This document shows positions 1 to 8,514 of a stretch of 64,000 nt of DNA, piece after piece; the first letter of the stretch is position 1; each line of letters starts with the position of its first letter. The DNA is from CAYMGQ01 sp964390055 (GTDB lineage: Bacteria; Bacillota; Clostridia; Peptostreptococcales; Natronincolaceae). The stretch covers positions 1 to 64,000 of the forward strand of contig CAYMGQ010000003.1 of assembly GCA_964390055.1 (NCBI GenBank). The letters run 5' to 3'. The notes under the pieces are model-generated. The model saw nothing but the letters and a program-made list of their open reading frames with translations. It made no database searches and was not told where the DNA came from. The position numbers and the translations under genes were made by a program.

Positions 1-62
1 TTTAAAAAGGATTATGCGTTATCCTTAATTAACGTAAATACATTATATAAGGAGAACATATA

Positions 63-1292
63 ATGAAATTTAATAACTTAAAGGAATTTGATCATGAAAT
101 TTATGAAATGACACTTAGGGAAAAAAACAGACAGAAGAATAATATAGAATTAATAGCTTCTGAAAACTTTGTTTCGCTTGAAGTAATGGAGGCTATGGGC
201 AGCTATTTAACGAATAAATATGCCGAAGGCTATCCTGGGAAAAGATATTACGGTGGCTGTGAGGAGGTTGATATAGCAGAGGAGCTAGCAAGAGAAAGAT
301 TAAAGAAAATATTTAATGCTGAACATGTTAATGTACAGGCTCATTCGGGTTCCAATGCTAATCTAGGCGTATATTTTTCTATTTTAAAACCAGGGGACAA
401 GGTTTTGGGTATGAATTTGTCCCATGGGGGACATCTTACCCATGGAAGTCCTGTAAATATTTCAGGAGTCTATTATAATTTTATAGATTATGGCGTAGAT
501 AAGGATACAGAATTAATCGATTATGATATAGTTAGAGACATTGCAAAAAAAGAAAAACCAAAACTTATAGTTGCTGGTGCGAGTGCATACCCAAGGAAAA
601 TTGATTTTAAAATATTTAAAGAAATAGCTGATGAAGTTGGGGCATATTTAATGGTGGATATGGCACATATTGCGGGATTAATAGCAGCTGGCCTGCATGC
701 CAATCCCTGCGCTTATGCTGATTTTGTAACTACTACAACTCATAAAACTTTACGAGGACCAAGAGGTGGTGCAATTTTATGCAAGGAGCAGTACGGTAAA
801 ATGATAGATAAGGCGATTTTTCCCGGTATACAGGGAGGGCCATTGATGCACGTAATAGCAGCAAAGGCAGTATCTTTTAAGGAAGCCCTAATGCCAGAGT
901 TTAAAAGATACCAGGAACAGGTAGTTAGAAATGCACAAAGATTGGGAGAGGAATTAATCGATAGGGGTTTTAGATTAATATCAGGTGGGACCGATACTCA
1001 TTTGATACTGGTGGATTTAAAAAACAAACACATAAATGGAAGAGATGCGGAAAATTTACTGGGCAAGGTGGGTATAACTGTAAATAAAAATACCATACCT
1101 TTTGATACGGAAAGCCCTTTTGTAACAAGTGGTATAAGGATGGGGACGCCAGCTATTACAACTAGAGGGATGAAGGAGGATGAAATGGTAAGGATAGCCG
1201 ATGCTATTCATCTTATAATAGATAACCCTAACAATATTAAAAAAGCTACTAAAATTGTGGAGGATCTATGTAATAATTTTAATCTATACTAG
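63..1292 (+). CDS. glyA: Serine hydroxymethyltransferase
   Basis: This cytosolic PLP enzyme interconverts serine and glycine with tetrahydrofolate, supplying one-carbon units. The 409-residue length is normal for bacterial GlyA. The PLP-lysine motif TTTTHKTLRGPRGG is present with the Schiff-base lysine at about residue 228, and the N-terminal IELIASENF signature is intact. An AAGGAG SD lies just upstream of the ATG. The gene ends at a hairpin with a T-run that it shares, convergently, with the next gene. Threonine aldolase, another glycine-producing PLP enzyme, lies 1.7 kb downstream. The assignment is secure. Confidence 0.97.
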   Translation: MKFNNLKEFDHEIYEMTLREKNRQKNNIELIASENFVSLEVMEAMGSYLTNKYAEGYPGKRYYGGCEEVDIAEELARERLKKIFNAEHVNVQAHSGSNANLGVYFSILKPGDKVLGMNLSHGGHLTHGSPVNISGVYYNFIDYGVDKDTELIDYDIVRDIAKKEKPKLIVAGASAYPRKIDFKIFKEIADEVGAYLMVDMAHIAGLIAAGLHANPCAYADFVTTTTHKTLRGPRGGAILCKEQYGKMIDKAIFPGIQGGPLMHVIAAKAVSFKEALMPEFKRYQEQVVRNAQRLGEELIDRGFRLISGGTDTHLILVDLKNKHINGRDAENLLGKVGITVNKNTIPFDTESPFVTSGIRMGTPAITTRGMKEDEMVRIADAIHLIIDNPNNIKKATKIVEDLCNNFNLY

Positions 1293-1338
1293 TGTTAATA
1301 TTAGTATATTATCAATGGTAGAAAATATTTATATATTA

Positions 1339-1391
1339 AAACCTATTGGCAATAAACTTATATAATAGTTTACTGACCTATAGGTTTTTTT
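1339..1391. terminator. Intrinsic terminator between convergent genes
   Basis: An AAACCTAT/ATAGGTTT stem encloses a second inverted repeat (TAAACT/AGTTTA) and is followed by eight T on the plus strand. The minus strand also has a short T-rich tail beyond the stem, so the element may work in both directions. The stop codon of the minus-strand gene abuts it. Confidence 0.75.
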
Positions 1392-1771
1392 TATATAAGG
1401 TAAAGAAGCAATAATATGATATATAGCATTTGAACATGTTCTTTATATCCAACAGTTTGCTTTTGCAATTCAATATTTTCTAATTCTAAACTAGCGATAT
1501 TGTCATTCAAGATTATCAAGCTGTTTTCCAAATCATTAATTTTGTCTGATACATCCTTAGGTAAGGCCGGAGTTTCCATATTTGCTTTAAAAGTAGCAAT
1601 CTTACCTTGTGACAGATTTAATTCTTGGCTCACTTCTTCAAGCTTTTCCTCTAAATCTAGAATTTTGTTCTTATAATTTTCGATAATATCTTCCAGCTTT
1701 TTTGTATCTTCATCAGCAATTTTCTGTTCATGTTTTCGCAGGAAGTTATTATTATTTTTCTCATATTTCAT
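1391..1771 (-). CDS. Coiled-coil protein of unknown function
   Basis: The protein has 126 residues. The start is set by a strong AAGGAGGTGG SD eight bases before ATG (MKYEKNN); a longer frame upstream has no SD. It is dominated by Glu/Lys/Leu heptads from about residue 20 to 110, predicting a long coiled coil, and ends in a short hydrophobic Ile/Leu run (about the last 15 residues) that could be a membrane or packing tail. There is no signal peptide and no recognised domain. It sits alone on the minus strand between two plus-strand genes. Function unknown; the frame, SD and terminator make it a credible gene. Confidence 0.7.
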   Translation of the reverse strand: MKYEKNNNNFLRKHEQKIADEDTKKLEDIIENYKNKILDLEEKLEEVSQELNLSQGKIATFKANMETPALPKDVSDKINDLENSLIILNDNIASLELENIELQKQTVGYKEHVQMLYIILLLLYLI

Positions 1772-1887
1772 CAAATACTTCCACCTCCTTAATTGCTTTA
1801 ATAATTGCATCAAGGTCTATTTGAATAAATATTTTCAATCTATAGTTAAATATATGCGATTAAACAGTAAAAATTACATATTATTTG

Positions 1888-1916
1888 CACCATAATACAA
1901 GTTGATTCATATTTTA
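1888..1916 (+). promoter_or_regulatory. Candidate sigma-K-type promoter
   Basis: A CACC element (mACm -35 class) is followed after 16 bases by CATATTTTA, which fits the Bacillus sigma-K -10 consensus CATAnnnTA exactly. It lies about 60 bases before the start of the Cys-rich gene downstream. The region is AT-rich, so a chance match is possible. Confidence 0.35.
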
Positions 1917-1977
1917 CAGTAAGGGGAGATTTTTAAATATGATATAAAGATTTATCTATTAAAAGGAGTTGATATGT

Positions 1978-2892
1978 GTGAAAAAGGATAAAGATTTTAG
2001 TATCGAAACAATGCAAATTAATGAGCCATGTTGTATTGCAAATACAGGATGTGAATTTGATGGTAATTTACAAGAGGTTGTGGGTGAGTGTATTTTTATA
2101 GATAAGGTATACGATTCAGTGGCATTTAATTTGCAAGGTGTGCAACCAGTTTCAAATGTATCATTAGGCAAATTACCATTAAATAAATGTGGCCCCAAAT
2201 CAAGAATTAAGCGGATATTGGATATTCGTGTAAAAAAGTTCTTTAATCCAAATAATATTAATGATAGTAAGAATCTGTCCATTACACCAAAAACAACCCT
2301 CTCTGGCGCACAATTTGTTCTGGATGGTAATGGCGAGCCAGTTGTGGTACCAGGACCTGCTGGGTTGTTACAATATTTAATATATACTGATACATCGGAA
2401 TGCGATGATGAGAATAGGGGAACTCCCATATTTGGTTCTCAGGAGATTAATATTACAGGAATGGTTGTAATAGAAATGGATGTTGAGTTTATAGACGCAA
2501 GGGATCGAAGGCAATCAACCACCCTAAGGGGTAGGGCACCCATAAACCAGAGATTGACGAATTTCTTTGAACTTTGCATGCCATCGGTATTTGATTCTTC
2601 ATTTTTACCACAGTTCACAGAATTTTGTAATATAGCATTTTTAGGCAGGTTGGCGACCCAAAGCATTAATAGGGATATAACTTTCAATACAAATACAGGA
2701 GAAATATCAGTTAATATGATCCTAGCCCTATGTATTACATGTGAAAAGAAGATCAAAGTACCCGTACAATTATGTGTCTTGAGCACAGGTTTCTGTGAAC
2801 AAGAAGCAAGAGAAAGGCCAATATGTGGCGAAAAATTCCCACCATTATTCCCGCCTCAAGTTAATGAGCCCTTTGTTTGTGAGGATGATTAA
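1978..2892 (+). CDS. Cys-rich hypothetical protein, possible spore-surface protein
   Basis: The protein has 304 residues and family unrecognised. The GTG start is chosen because AAAAGGAG lies nine bases upstream; an in-frame TTG overlaps that SD and is unlikely. About 14 cysteines are spread along the chain, including a CITC pair near residue 255 and a Cys/Pro-rich C-terminus. There is no signal peptide or membrane segment, so it is probably a soluble mother-cell or cytoplasmic protein. A sigma-K-like promoter precedes it and a terminator follows, making it monocistronic. The combination resembles spore coat or exosporium proteins, but that is inference. Confidence 0.75.
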   Translation: MKKDKDFSIETMQINEPCCIANTGCEFDGNLQEVVGECIFIDKVYDSVAFNLQGVQPVSNVSLGKLPLNKCGPKSRIKRILDIRVKKFFNPNNINDSKNLSITPKTTLSGAQFVLDGNGEPVVVPGPAGLLQYLIYTDTSECDDENRGTPIFGSQEINITGMVVIEMDVEFIDARDRRQSTTLRGRAPINQRLTNFFELCMPSVFDSSFLPQFTEFCNIAFLGRLATQSINRDITFNTNTGEISVNMILALCITCEKKIKVPVQLCVLSTGFCEQEARERPICGEKFPPLFPPQVNEPFVCEDD

Positions 2893-2915
2893 CTTATAAA
2901 AATTCATGTTCTATG

Positions 2916-2943
2916 ACTGATGTCTTTGGGCATCAGTTTTTTT
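2916..2943 (+). terminator. Intrinsic terminator
   Basis: An ACTGATG/CATCAGT stem with an eight-base loop is followed by a T-run, 24 bases after the Cys-rich gene. Confidence 0.85.
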
Positions 2944-3012
2944 ATTGGAAAAAATCCCACGCATAACTTATAATAGTATTATATTGAAAGTTAAGGAGAT
3001 GAAAAATACCAT

Positions 3013-4044
3013 ATGAAAATATTAGATTTTAGAAGTGACACTGTAACCTTACCAACGGATAGGATGTTTGATGAAATCACTAGGGCAAAACTAGGTGATG
3101 ATGTATATGGGGATGATGAGACCACCAATAAACTAGAAAGTCTGACCGCTAAATTATTGGGAAAAGAGGCTGGGTTATTCGTACCTTCGGGAACTATGGG
3201 TAACTTAATAGCAATTATGACCCACACCAAACCTGGACAAGAGGTAATTCTAGAGGAGAGCTGCCATATATACATATATGAGGTGGCGGGAATGGCTAGA
3301 ATAGCTAATGTTCAGGCTAAAACTATAAGAGGAATTGATGGTGTAATGGATCCCCAGGATATACTAAGAGCCATTAGGGGTAAGGATATACATTTTCCTA
3401 AAACAGGATTAATAACCTTGGAAAACACACATAATGTGGCCGGTGGTATGGCAATTCCCTTGGAAAACATGGAAAAAGTTTTTACTATTGCTGGGGATTA
3501 TAAGATACCAGTACATTTAGATGGTGCTAGGATATTCAATGCAGCTTTAAGTTTAAATGTTGATGTTAAAGAGATTGCCCAATATACTGATTCAGTAATG
3601 CTATGTTTTTCTAAGGGACTATCGGCGCCTGTTGGGAGTATCCTGCTTGGCAATCATGATTTTATTAGAAAAGCAAGAAAGTTTAGAAAAATGTTGGGGG
3701 GTGGGATGAGACAATCAGGTGTATTGACTGCAGCTGCCATTGTATCTATAGAGGATATGATTGAAAAACTTTCTAAAGACCATGATAATGCAAAATTATT
3801 AGCCAGGGAAATAAAGCAGATTTCGGGTATTAGGGTAGACGAGACCAAGGTGCACACAAATATCATAAATGTGGACTTTTCAGATACTGGTTACACCAGT
3901 TCGAGCTTGGTGGAGGAGTTTAGAAAAAAAGGTTTATTAGTAAATGCAAGGGATGAACTCTCCATTAGATTTGTAACCCATAAAGATGTAGATAGGCAGG
4001 ATGTTCTTAATGCCATTAAAATCATAAGAGAAATAATTAATTAG
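3013..4044 (+). CDS. ltaE: Low-specificity L-threonine aldolase
   Basis: This PLP enzyme cleaves L-threonine or L-allo-threonine to glycine and acetaldehyde in the cytosol. The 343-residue length is typical. It begins with the family signature DFRSDTVTLPT and carries the PLP-binding HLDGAR motif (D170, R173), the cofactor lysine K201 in CFSKGLSAP, and active-site H85 in EESCHIY. An AAGGAG SD lies about 17 bases upstream, slightly far for the ATG used, but the N-terminus matches the family. Eleven bases separate it from rarA. Confidence 0.93.
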   Translation: MKILDFRSDTVTLPTDRMFDEITRAKLGDDVYGDDETTNKLESLTAKLLGKEAGLFVPSGTMGNLIAIMTHTKPGQEVILEESCHIYIYEVAGMARIANVQAKTIRGIDGVMDPQDILRAIRGKDIHFPKTGLITLENTHNVAGGMAIPLENMEKVFTIAGDYKIPVHLDGARIFNAALSLNVDVKEIAQYTDSVMLCFSKGLSAPVGSILLGNHDFIRKARKFRKMLGGGMRQSGVLTAAAIVSIEDMIEKLSKDHDNAKLLAREIKQISGIRVDETKVHTNIINVDFSDTGYTSSSLVEEFRKKGLLVNARDELSIRFVTHKDVDRQDVLNAIKIIREIIN

Positions 4045-4055
4045 GATGATTATAA

Positions 4056-5381
4056 ATGAATATGTTTGAAATGCTTTCTAAAGAGCATTTGAATAAATCT
4101 GCCCCGCTAGCAGACAGGATGAGACCACAATCCATAAATGATGTTTTTGGACAGAACCATATATTGGCTGAGGGAAAATTTTTGAATAGGTGCTTAAAAT
4201 CAGGTAAAATACCATCTATTATATTCTATGGTCCTCCGGGGACGGGGAAAACCACCATAGCAAAACTAATTGCTCAGACAATTGATGCCAACCTATTTAA
4301 ATTAAATGCTGTAACCTCTGGTGTAAAGGAAATTAGAGGGGTGATAAAGGAAGCCAAGAATTTATTAGCTATGGAGCAGAGGGCTTCAATATTGTTTATT
4401 GATGAGATACATAGATTCTCCAAAAATCAACAGGACGTTTTACTTCCCCATGTGGAAAAGGGGATTATTGTTTTAATTGGTGCCACAACAGAAAATCCGT
4501 ATTTCCAGGTAAACAGCCCTCTTTTATCGAGAATTACAGTTTTAGAATTATTCAAATTAGATCTTGACGATATATCAAAAATATTAAAAACAGCCTTAAC
4601 TGATAGAAAATATGGCTTGGGAAAATATAATGCCCAGATTACTCAAGCTGCCTTAAACCACTTAGGTCTAATGGCTTCAGGAGATGCAAGAAGAGCATTA
4701 AATGCCTTAGAAATTGCAGTGCTCAGCACACCACCTGATGAAAATGGGCTTATAAAAGTAGATATTGAAATAGCTGAGGAATCAATACAAAAAAGGGCAG
4801 TACTGTATGATAGAGATGGGGACCAACATTATGATGTTATTTCGGCCTTTATAAAGTCCATTAGGGGAAGTGACCCTAATGCGGCTATTCATTATTTGGC
4901 CAAAATGATTTATGCGGGAGAAGAGGCGGAGTTTATTGCTAGACGGCTAATAATTCTGGCTGCCGAGGATATAGGAAATGCAGACCCAAGAGCATTGCAA
5001 GTGGCTATTTCCTCCTTTGATGCCATAAGAATAATAGGAATGCCTGAGGGAAGGATACCCTTGGCCCAGGCAACTATATATTTAGCTACCGCGCCTAAAA
5101 GCAACTCTTCATATATTGCAATCGACAGGGCATTAAAGGATGTTAAAAACATAGCTACGGAAGTCCCAGATCATCTAAGGGATAATCACTATAAAAATGC
5201 TGCAGACTTAGGTCATGGGATAGGGTATTTATATCCCCATGATTATGGAGGAAATTATGTTCATCAACAATATTTGCCAGAGGAGATAAACAGTAGACAA
5301 TACTATCTGCCAACAGAGAATGGGTATGAAAAACAAATTCAAGAATATATTAATAGTCTGCTGGCCTTAAATAAAAAATAG
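4056..5381 (+). CDS. rarA: Replication-associated recombination protein A (RarA/MgsA)
   Basis: This AAA+ ATPase of the clamp-loader superfamily acts at stalled replication forks. Over 441 residues it shows Walker A GPPGTGKT (59-66), Walker B LFIDEIHRF (aspartate near 116), the sensor-1 region GATTENPYF, and a C-terminal helical tetramerisation part. The ALNALEIA and DRDGDQHYD motifs are typical of RarA. It directly follows the threonine aldolase gene with a weak GGATGA SD. In many Bacillota rarA neighbours the rrf2-type regulator and nifS; here the accessory surface cluster and a CAP gene intervene. Confidence 0.95.
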   Translation: MNMFEMLSKEHLNKSAPLADRMRPQSINDVFGQNHILAEGKFLNRCLKSGKIPSIIFYGPPGTGKTTIAKLIAQTIDANLFKLNAVTSGVKEIRGVIKEAKNLLAMEQRASILFIDEIHRFSKNQQDVLLPHVEKGIIVLIGATTENPYFQVNSPLLSRITVLELFKLDLDDISKILKTALTDRKYGLGKYNAQITQAALNHLGLMASGDARRALNALEIAVLSTPPDENGLIKVDIEIAEESIQKRAVLYDRDGDQHYDVISAFIKSIRGSDPNAAIHYLAKMIYAGEEAEFIARRLIILAAEDIGNADPRALQVAISSFDAIRIIGMPEGRIPLAQATIYLATAPKSNSSYIAIDRALKDVKNIATEVPDHLRDNHYKNAADLGHGIGYLYPHDYGGNYVHQQYLPEEINSRQYYLPTENGYEKQIQEYINSLLALNKK

Positions 5382-5469
5382 TTCAAGTCTAACTTTAAGT
5401 GTAACAGACAAAATTTATCCAACATATATTTTAATATAGGGATACTACTTCTATTGGGGAGTGAATGAT

Positions 5470-5760
5470 ATGAGAGAAAAATATATGGAGGATATATACT
5501 ATATTGTTGTATTTAATTCCAGAAATCGTGGCATGCAATTGTATCAATACCTAAAATCAAGGGGCTATAATCAATTCCAATTAATAGCCACCCCGTGTAA
5601 AGTTAAGGCGGGTTGTGGTTATGCAATTAAATTTAATAATTTAGGTGATTATTATATATTAAATGAGGTAGGTAAAAAGATAAATATCCATGTTTTAAAT
5701 TTATATGAGGCTAAAAGAAAAGATAGGCGGAGAGTATTGAAAAAAATCGATAATATTTAA
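5470..5760 (+). CDS. DUF3343 family small protein
   Basis: The protein has 96 residues. GGGGAG eight bases before the ATG decides the start; a GTG nine bases earlier overlaps this SD. The YIVVFNS opening, the mid-protein GCGYAIKF core and the ferredoxin-like alternation of strands and helices match DUF3343, annotated as a putative Se/S carrier-like family with a conserved Cys. Two cysteines (in the TPCKV and GCGY segments) are candidates for that role. The basic tail is lineage-specific. A hairpin follows 10 bases later. Confidence 0.75.
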   Translation: MREKYMEDIYYIVVFNSRNRGMQLYQYLKSRGYNQFQLIATPCKVKAGCGYAIKFNNLGDYYILNEVGKKINIHVLNLYEAKRKDRRRVLKKIDNI

Positions 5761-5771
5761 CTGGAAAATGA

Positions 5772-5806
5772 TAAACCAAAGGTTGTACTATATAACCTTT
5801 GGTTTA
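5772..5806 (+). terminator. Strong hairpin, likely terminator
   Basis: A perfect 13-bp inverted repeat (TAAACCAAAGGTT and its complement) with a nine-base loop directly follows the DUF3343 gene. The T-tract after it is poor (TTCATTC), so termination may be partial. Confidence 0.65.
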
Positions 5807-5904
5807 TTCATTCTAATCTATAATGGAGATGAAACTTGCCATAAGATGCATTATAATGGAATAAAATGATAACCATTAAAATTCTTAAGAAAGGAAGATT
5901 AACC

Positions 5905-6969
5905 ATGAAAAAAAGACTATCTATTGTTCTAGCACTAATCCTATTAATAGCAACATTGACATTAGCCTTTGCAAGTAACAAGACCCTTAAATTTACTGAC
6001 ATACAAGCAGGAGATTGGTACATAGACCATGTAACAAAATTAGTCAAACTAGATGGAATAGGCGGATACCCAGATGGAACATTTAGACCCAATAACACCA
6101 TCACAAGAAGCGAATTTACAACCATCTTATTAAATGCCATGGGCTACAAACAAACCAATGCAAAAACAGGACATTGGGCTACAAACACCATCAAAAAAGC
6201 AGAAGAACTAAAAATATTAAATAAAAACGAATTTCCAGAAAACAGTTTAGATAGACCAATAACCAGATACGAAATGGCACAACTATCGTCAAAAGCCCTA
6301 GAAGTATTAAAAGAAAAGCCATCAGAAAACAAAGAAAAATATATAGACGCCATAAGCGACTACAACAAGATACCAAACAATTACAAAGACTATGTCCTAG
6401 AAGTATATACCAAAGGAATAATAACAGGCTACCCAGATAAAAGTTTTGGGGGAAACAAAAACCTAACAAGAGCAGAATCATCAGTAGTAGTATTAAGAGT
6501 GCTAGAAAAAAGTGAGCGTTCTACACCAAAACCACCAGCAGAAAAGCCAAAAAAGACCCAAACAATAAGCCAAAAAGATATAGAAAGATTGCAAAATTAC
6601 CCATTAAACACGATTTGGTATGCTAATCCAGAATCAGCTTTAAAAAGTTATATTAGTTTTGATGAATACTATGCTAAATATCCAGAAGATGTAGAAAGCA
6701 TTATAAGAAAAGAATTATGGACACCACACAATTACACACCAGAAGAATTAAGGGGTAAAGACTTTGTATGGCTAACATCACCACACTTAATCTATAACAC
6801 TCGTGCTGGAGATTATGGTATTCGTGGAATAGTACAAAAATCAGAAAATGGCAAGACCTATGAAGCAGATTGGGAAATAATCATTAATCATGGTTGGGGT
6901 AGCGTAACAGGGGATAGGACTTTATTAGAACACTCACAAAGATTTACCGACTGGGTAGAAGTTAAATAG
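5905..6969 (+). CDS. S-layer homology (SLH) domain surface protein
   Basis: The secreted protein has 354 residues. The AAAGGAAG SD places the start at MKKRLSIV, which opens a classic signal peptide (residues 1-25). Three SLH modules follow at about 30-85, 90-140 and 145-205, with the usual FTDI..W, GYPDGTF and ITRSEF motifs. SLH modules bind secondary cell-wall polymer, so the protein should be wall-anchored. A Pro/Lys linker (about 205-225) leads to a C-terminal domain of about 130 residues that recurs in the next gene (DIERLQ, KYPED, SPHLIY, YGIRGIVQ). The A- and C-ending codons look different from neighbouring housekeeping genes. The function of the C-terminal domain is unknown. Confidence 0.88.
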   Translation: MKKRLSIVLALILLIATLTLAFASNKTLKFTDIQAGDWYIDHVTKLVKLDGIGGYPDGTFRPNNTITRSEFTTILLNAMGYKQTNAKTGHWATNTIKKAEELKILNKNEFPENSLDRPITRYEMAQLSSKALEVLKEKPSENKEKYIDAISDYNKIPNNYKDYVLEVYTKGIITGYPDKSFGGNKNLTRAESSVVVLRVLEKSERSTPKPPAEKPKKTQTISQKDIERLQNYPLNTIWYANPESALKSYISFDEYYAKYPEDVESIIRKELWTPHNYTPEELRGKDFVWLTSPHLIYNTRAGDYGIRGIVQKSENGKTYEADWEIIINHGWGSVTGDRTLLEHSQRFTDWVEVK

Positions 6970-6990
6970 ACTGCTTTTTAGCAGTCTATT
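6965..6990 (+). terminator. Hairpin terminator
   Basis: AATAGACTGC pairs with GCAGTCTATT across a six-base T-rich loop, starting inside the stop codon region of the SLH gene, with a short TCTT tail. It may only attenuate, since the next gene follows closely with its own SD. Confidence 0.6.
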
Positions 6991-7027
6991 TCTTAAAAAA
7001 AAATATTTTTAAAGGGAGGAAAGAACA

Positions 7028-7825
7028 ATGAAAAAAATCCTAATAGGCATTTTGACACTTGTATTAATTTTCAGCTTAGTATTAGGGGTTAAAAAGCTAT
7101 TTTTCAACAAAGATGATACAGAAACGCTATTAGCAGAACAGATGGAAGAAGTAGAAGAAGTGGAAGAAGAAATTGAAGAAGTAAAAGCAGAAGTAGAACC
7201 AGAAAAAAAAGAAAAAACAATCGAAGAAATGGAAGAAGCAATTGAAGCAAGAAAACCCTACGACAAAATTGCTATTAAACCCTTAAAAGATGCAAGTACA
7301 GGCAAAGAATACTACGAATTAGAAGATGCACCACTCCAATACGCAATAGACGGAGTAAGCTTCACCCTACAAGACACAGGAGAAGAAACAAAAGACCTAC
7401 CTAAGCTACAACATGATCCAACAGAAGAAGATATAAAAAGACTACAAGGCTACAGTTATAACTGGTACACAGGCTATTCAGAAAAGGTTGAACCACGATA
7501 CAAATGCCAAGAATACCTTGAGAAATATCCAGAAGATACCCAAGCAGTTTTTAAAAAATATATACCTCACAGGATAGACATATACAAAAACGCATCACTA
7601 GGTTGGGTAAGCGACCCTAGTTTAATTTATGAAACAGCCAGAGGTTATTACGGTGTAAGGGGAATACTGCAAATGTCCTACAAGAGAGACGATAATATTT
7701 TCAAATTAAAAGCAAACAAAATCTATGAAAGAGATGTAGAGTTTCGCTTTGCAAATACTACTAAAGGTACTTTTTTAGTTCAAGTAATTTATTTATCGAA
7801 TTGGAGGGAAGTTTACTATGATTAA
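7028..7825 (+). CDS. Membrane-anchored protein sharing the SLH protein's C-terminal domain
   Basis: The protein has 265 residues, with a GGGAGG SD. Residues 5-24 form one membrane segment or uncleaved signal, followed by a strongly acidic Glu/Val-rich stretch (about 37-75), likely a rod or spacer outside the cell. The C-terminal 130 residues align by eye with the C-terminus of the upstream SLH protein: DIKRLQ, EKYPED, SDPSLIY, YYGVRGILQ and a terminal SNWREV versus TDWVEV. The two genes therefore present the same domain on two anchors, wall and membrane. The stop codon overlaps the next gene's start. No known family recognised. Confidence 0.75.
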   Translation: MKKILIGILTLVLIFSLVLGVKKLFFNKDDTETLLAEQMEEVEEVEEEIEEVKAEVEPEKKEKTIEEMEEAIEARKPYDKIAIKPLKDASTGKEYYELEDAPLQYAIDGVSFTLQDTGEETKDLPKLQHDPTEEDIKRLQGYSYNWYTGYSEKVEPRYKCQEYLEKYPEDTQAVFKKYIPHRIDIYKNASLGWVSDPSLIYETARGYYGVRGILQMSYKRDDNIFKLKANKIYERDVEFRFANTTKGTFLVQVIYLSNWREVYYD

Positions 7826-8459
7826 ATGTAAAAGAGTTTTAATTTTACTTATGGTTTTTTTACTACTTCAAGTAAATTTCAGCCTTGCAAATTCACAAGT
7901 TACAATTGAAAAAAGTAATGGTGGAGTACCTAGCGATCCAGTAGAAGTTTTAAAATTAGATAACGGTTCACTAAAAAGCATCAAATACACTACATCAGCA
8001 ACAGGGGCAACATCAGGTGTAAGGTATAGGTTTACAGAATTAAAGGTTGGGTTAGGCGAATTTACATACATTTTGGACACAAAAAACTTAGTAGGTGCAA
8101 GTCCACCAGCGGGAAAAACAGAATACTACGACATAACCATCACAAGAGAAAATATTATAGCAAGTATAGAAAAACAGTACGGTAGGGAATTAACATATAG
8201 GGAAATGGAAAGTTTAGAAAGGGCTTTTGCAAGACCTAATAGGATTACATTAGGTGGAACAGTAGAAATATATAATGCTAGTACAGGGCAAGTAATAGAT
8301 ACTTTAAGAAATGCAAATGAATTAACACGTGCTAGGCAGTATGGCTTTAGTAACCATCATATTCAAGATATGCTAACCCGATTTAATGAAAAAATGCCAT
8401 TACCACATGAGGAAAAACCTCAAGGGGGAGGGCTAAAACCCGGCATAATCGTTAAATAA
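7818..8459 (+). CDS. Secreted hypothetical protein
   Basis: The protein has 213 residues and overlaps the previous gene by eight bases, with GGAGGGAAG upstream of the ATG, so the pair is translationally linked. A signal peptide is clear (basic start, hydrophobic 6-22, probable cleavage after SLA near residue 25). The mature part is polar, with a predicted beta-rich middle (TEYYDITITRENI) and an ELTYREME helix, and ends in a Pro/Gly-rich tail. No family recognised. Its position between the surface proteins and pilus-type genes suggests an envelope role, which is inference. Confidence 0.7.
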   Translation: MIKCKRVLILLMVFLLLQVNFSLANSQVTIEKSNGGVPSDPVEVLKLDNGSLKSIKYTTSATGATSGVRYRFTELKVGLGEFTYILDTKNLVGASPPAGKTEYYDITITRENIIASIEKQYGRELTYREMESLERAFARPNRITLGGTVEIYNASTGQVIDTLRNANELTRARQYGFSNHHIQDMLTRFNEKMPLPHEEKPQGGGLKPGIIVK

Positions 8460-8514
8460 TTATTATCCAATACAAAAAAGTTAAAAGTAAAAAAGGAAAG
8501 GGGGGTTTTTCTTT

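Noticed and set aside
1959..2429. A 156-codon frame on the minus strand
   Set aside because: It mirrors the Cys-rich gene, which has an SD, promoter and terminator; the antisense frame has none.
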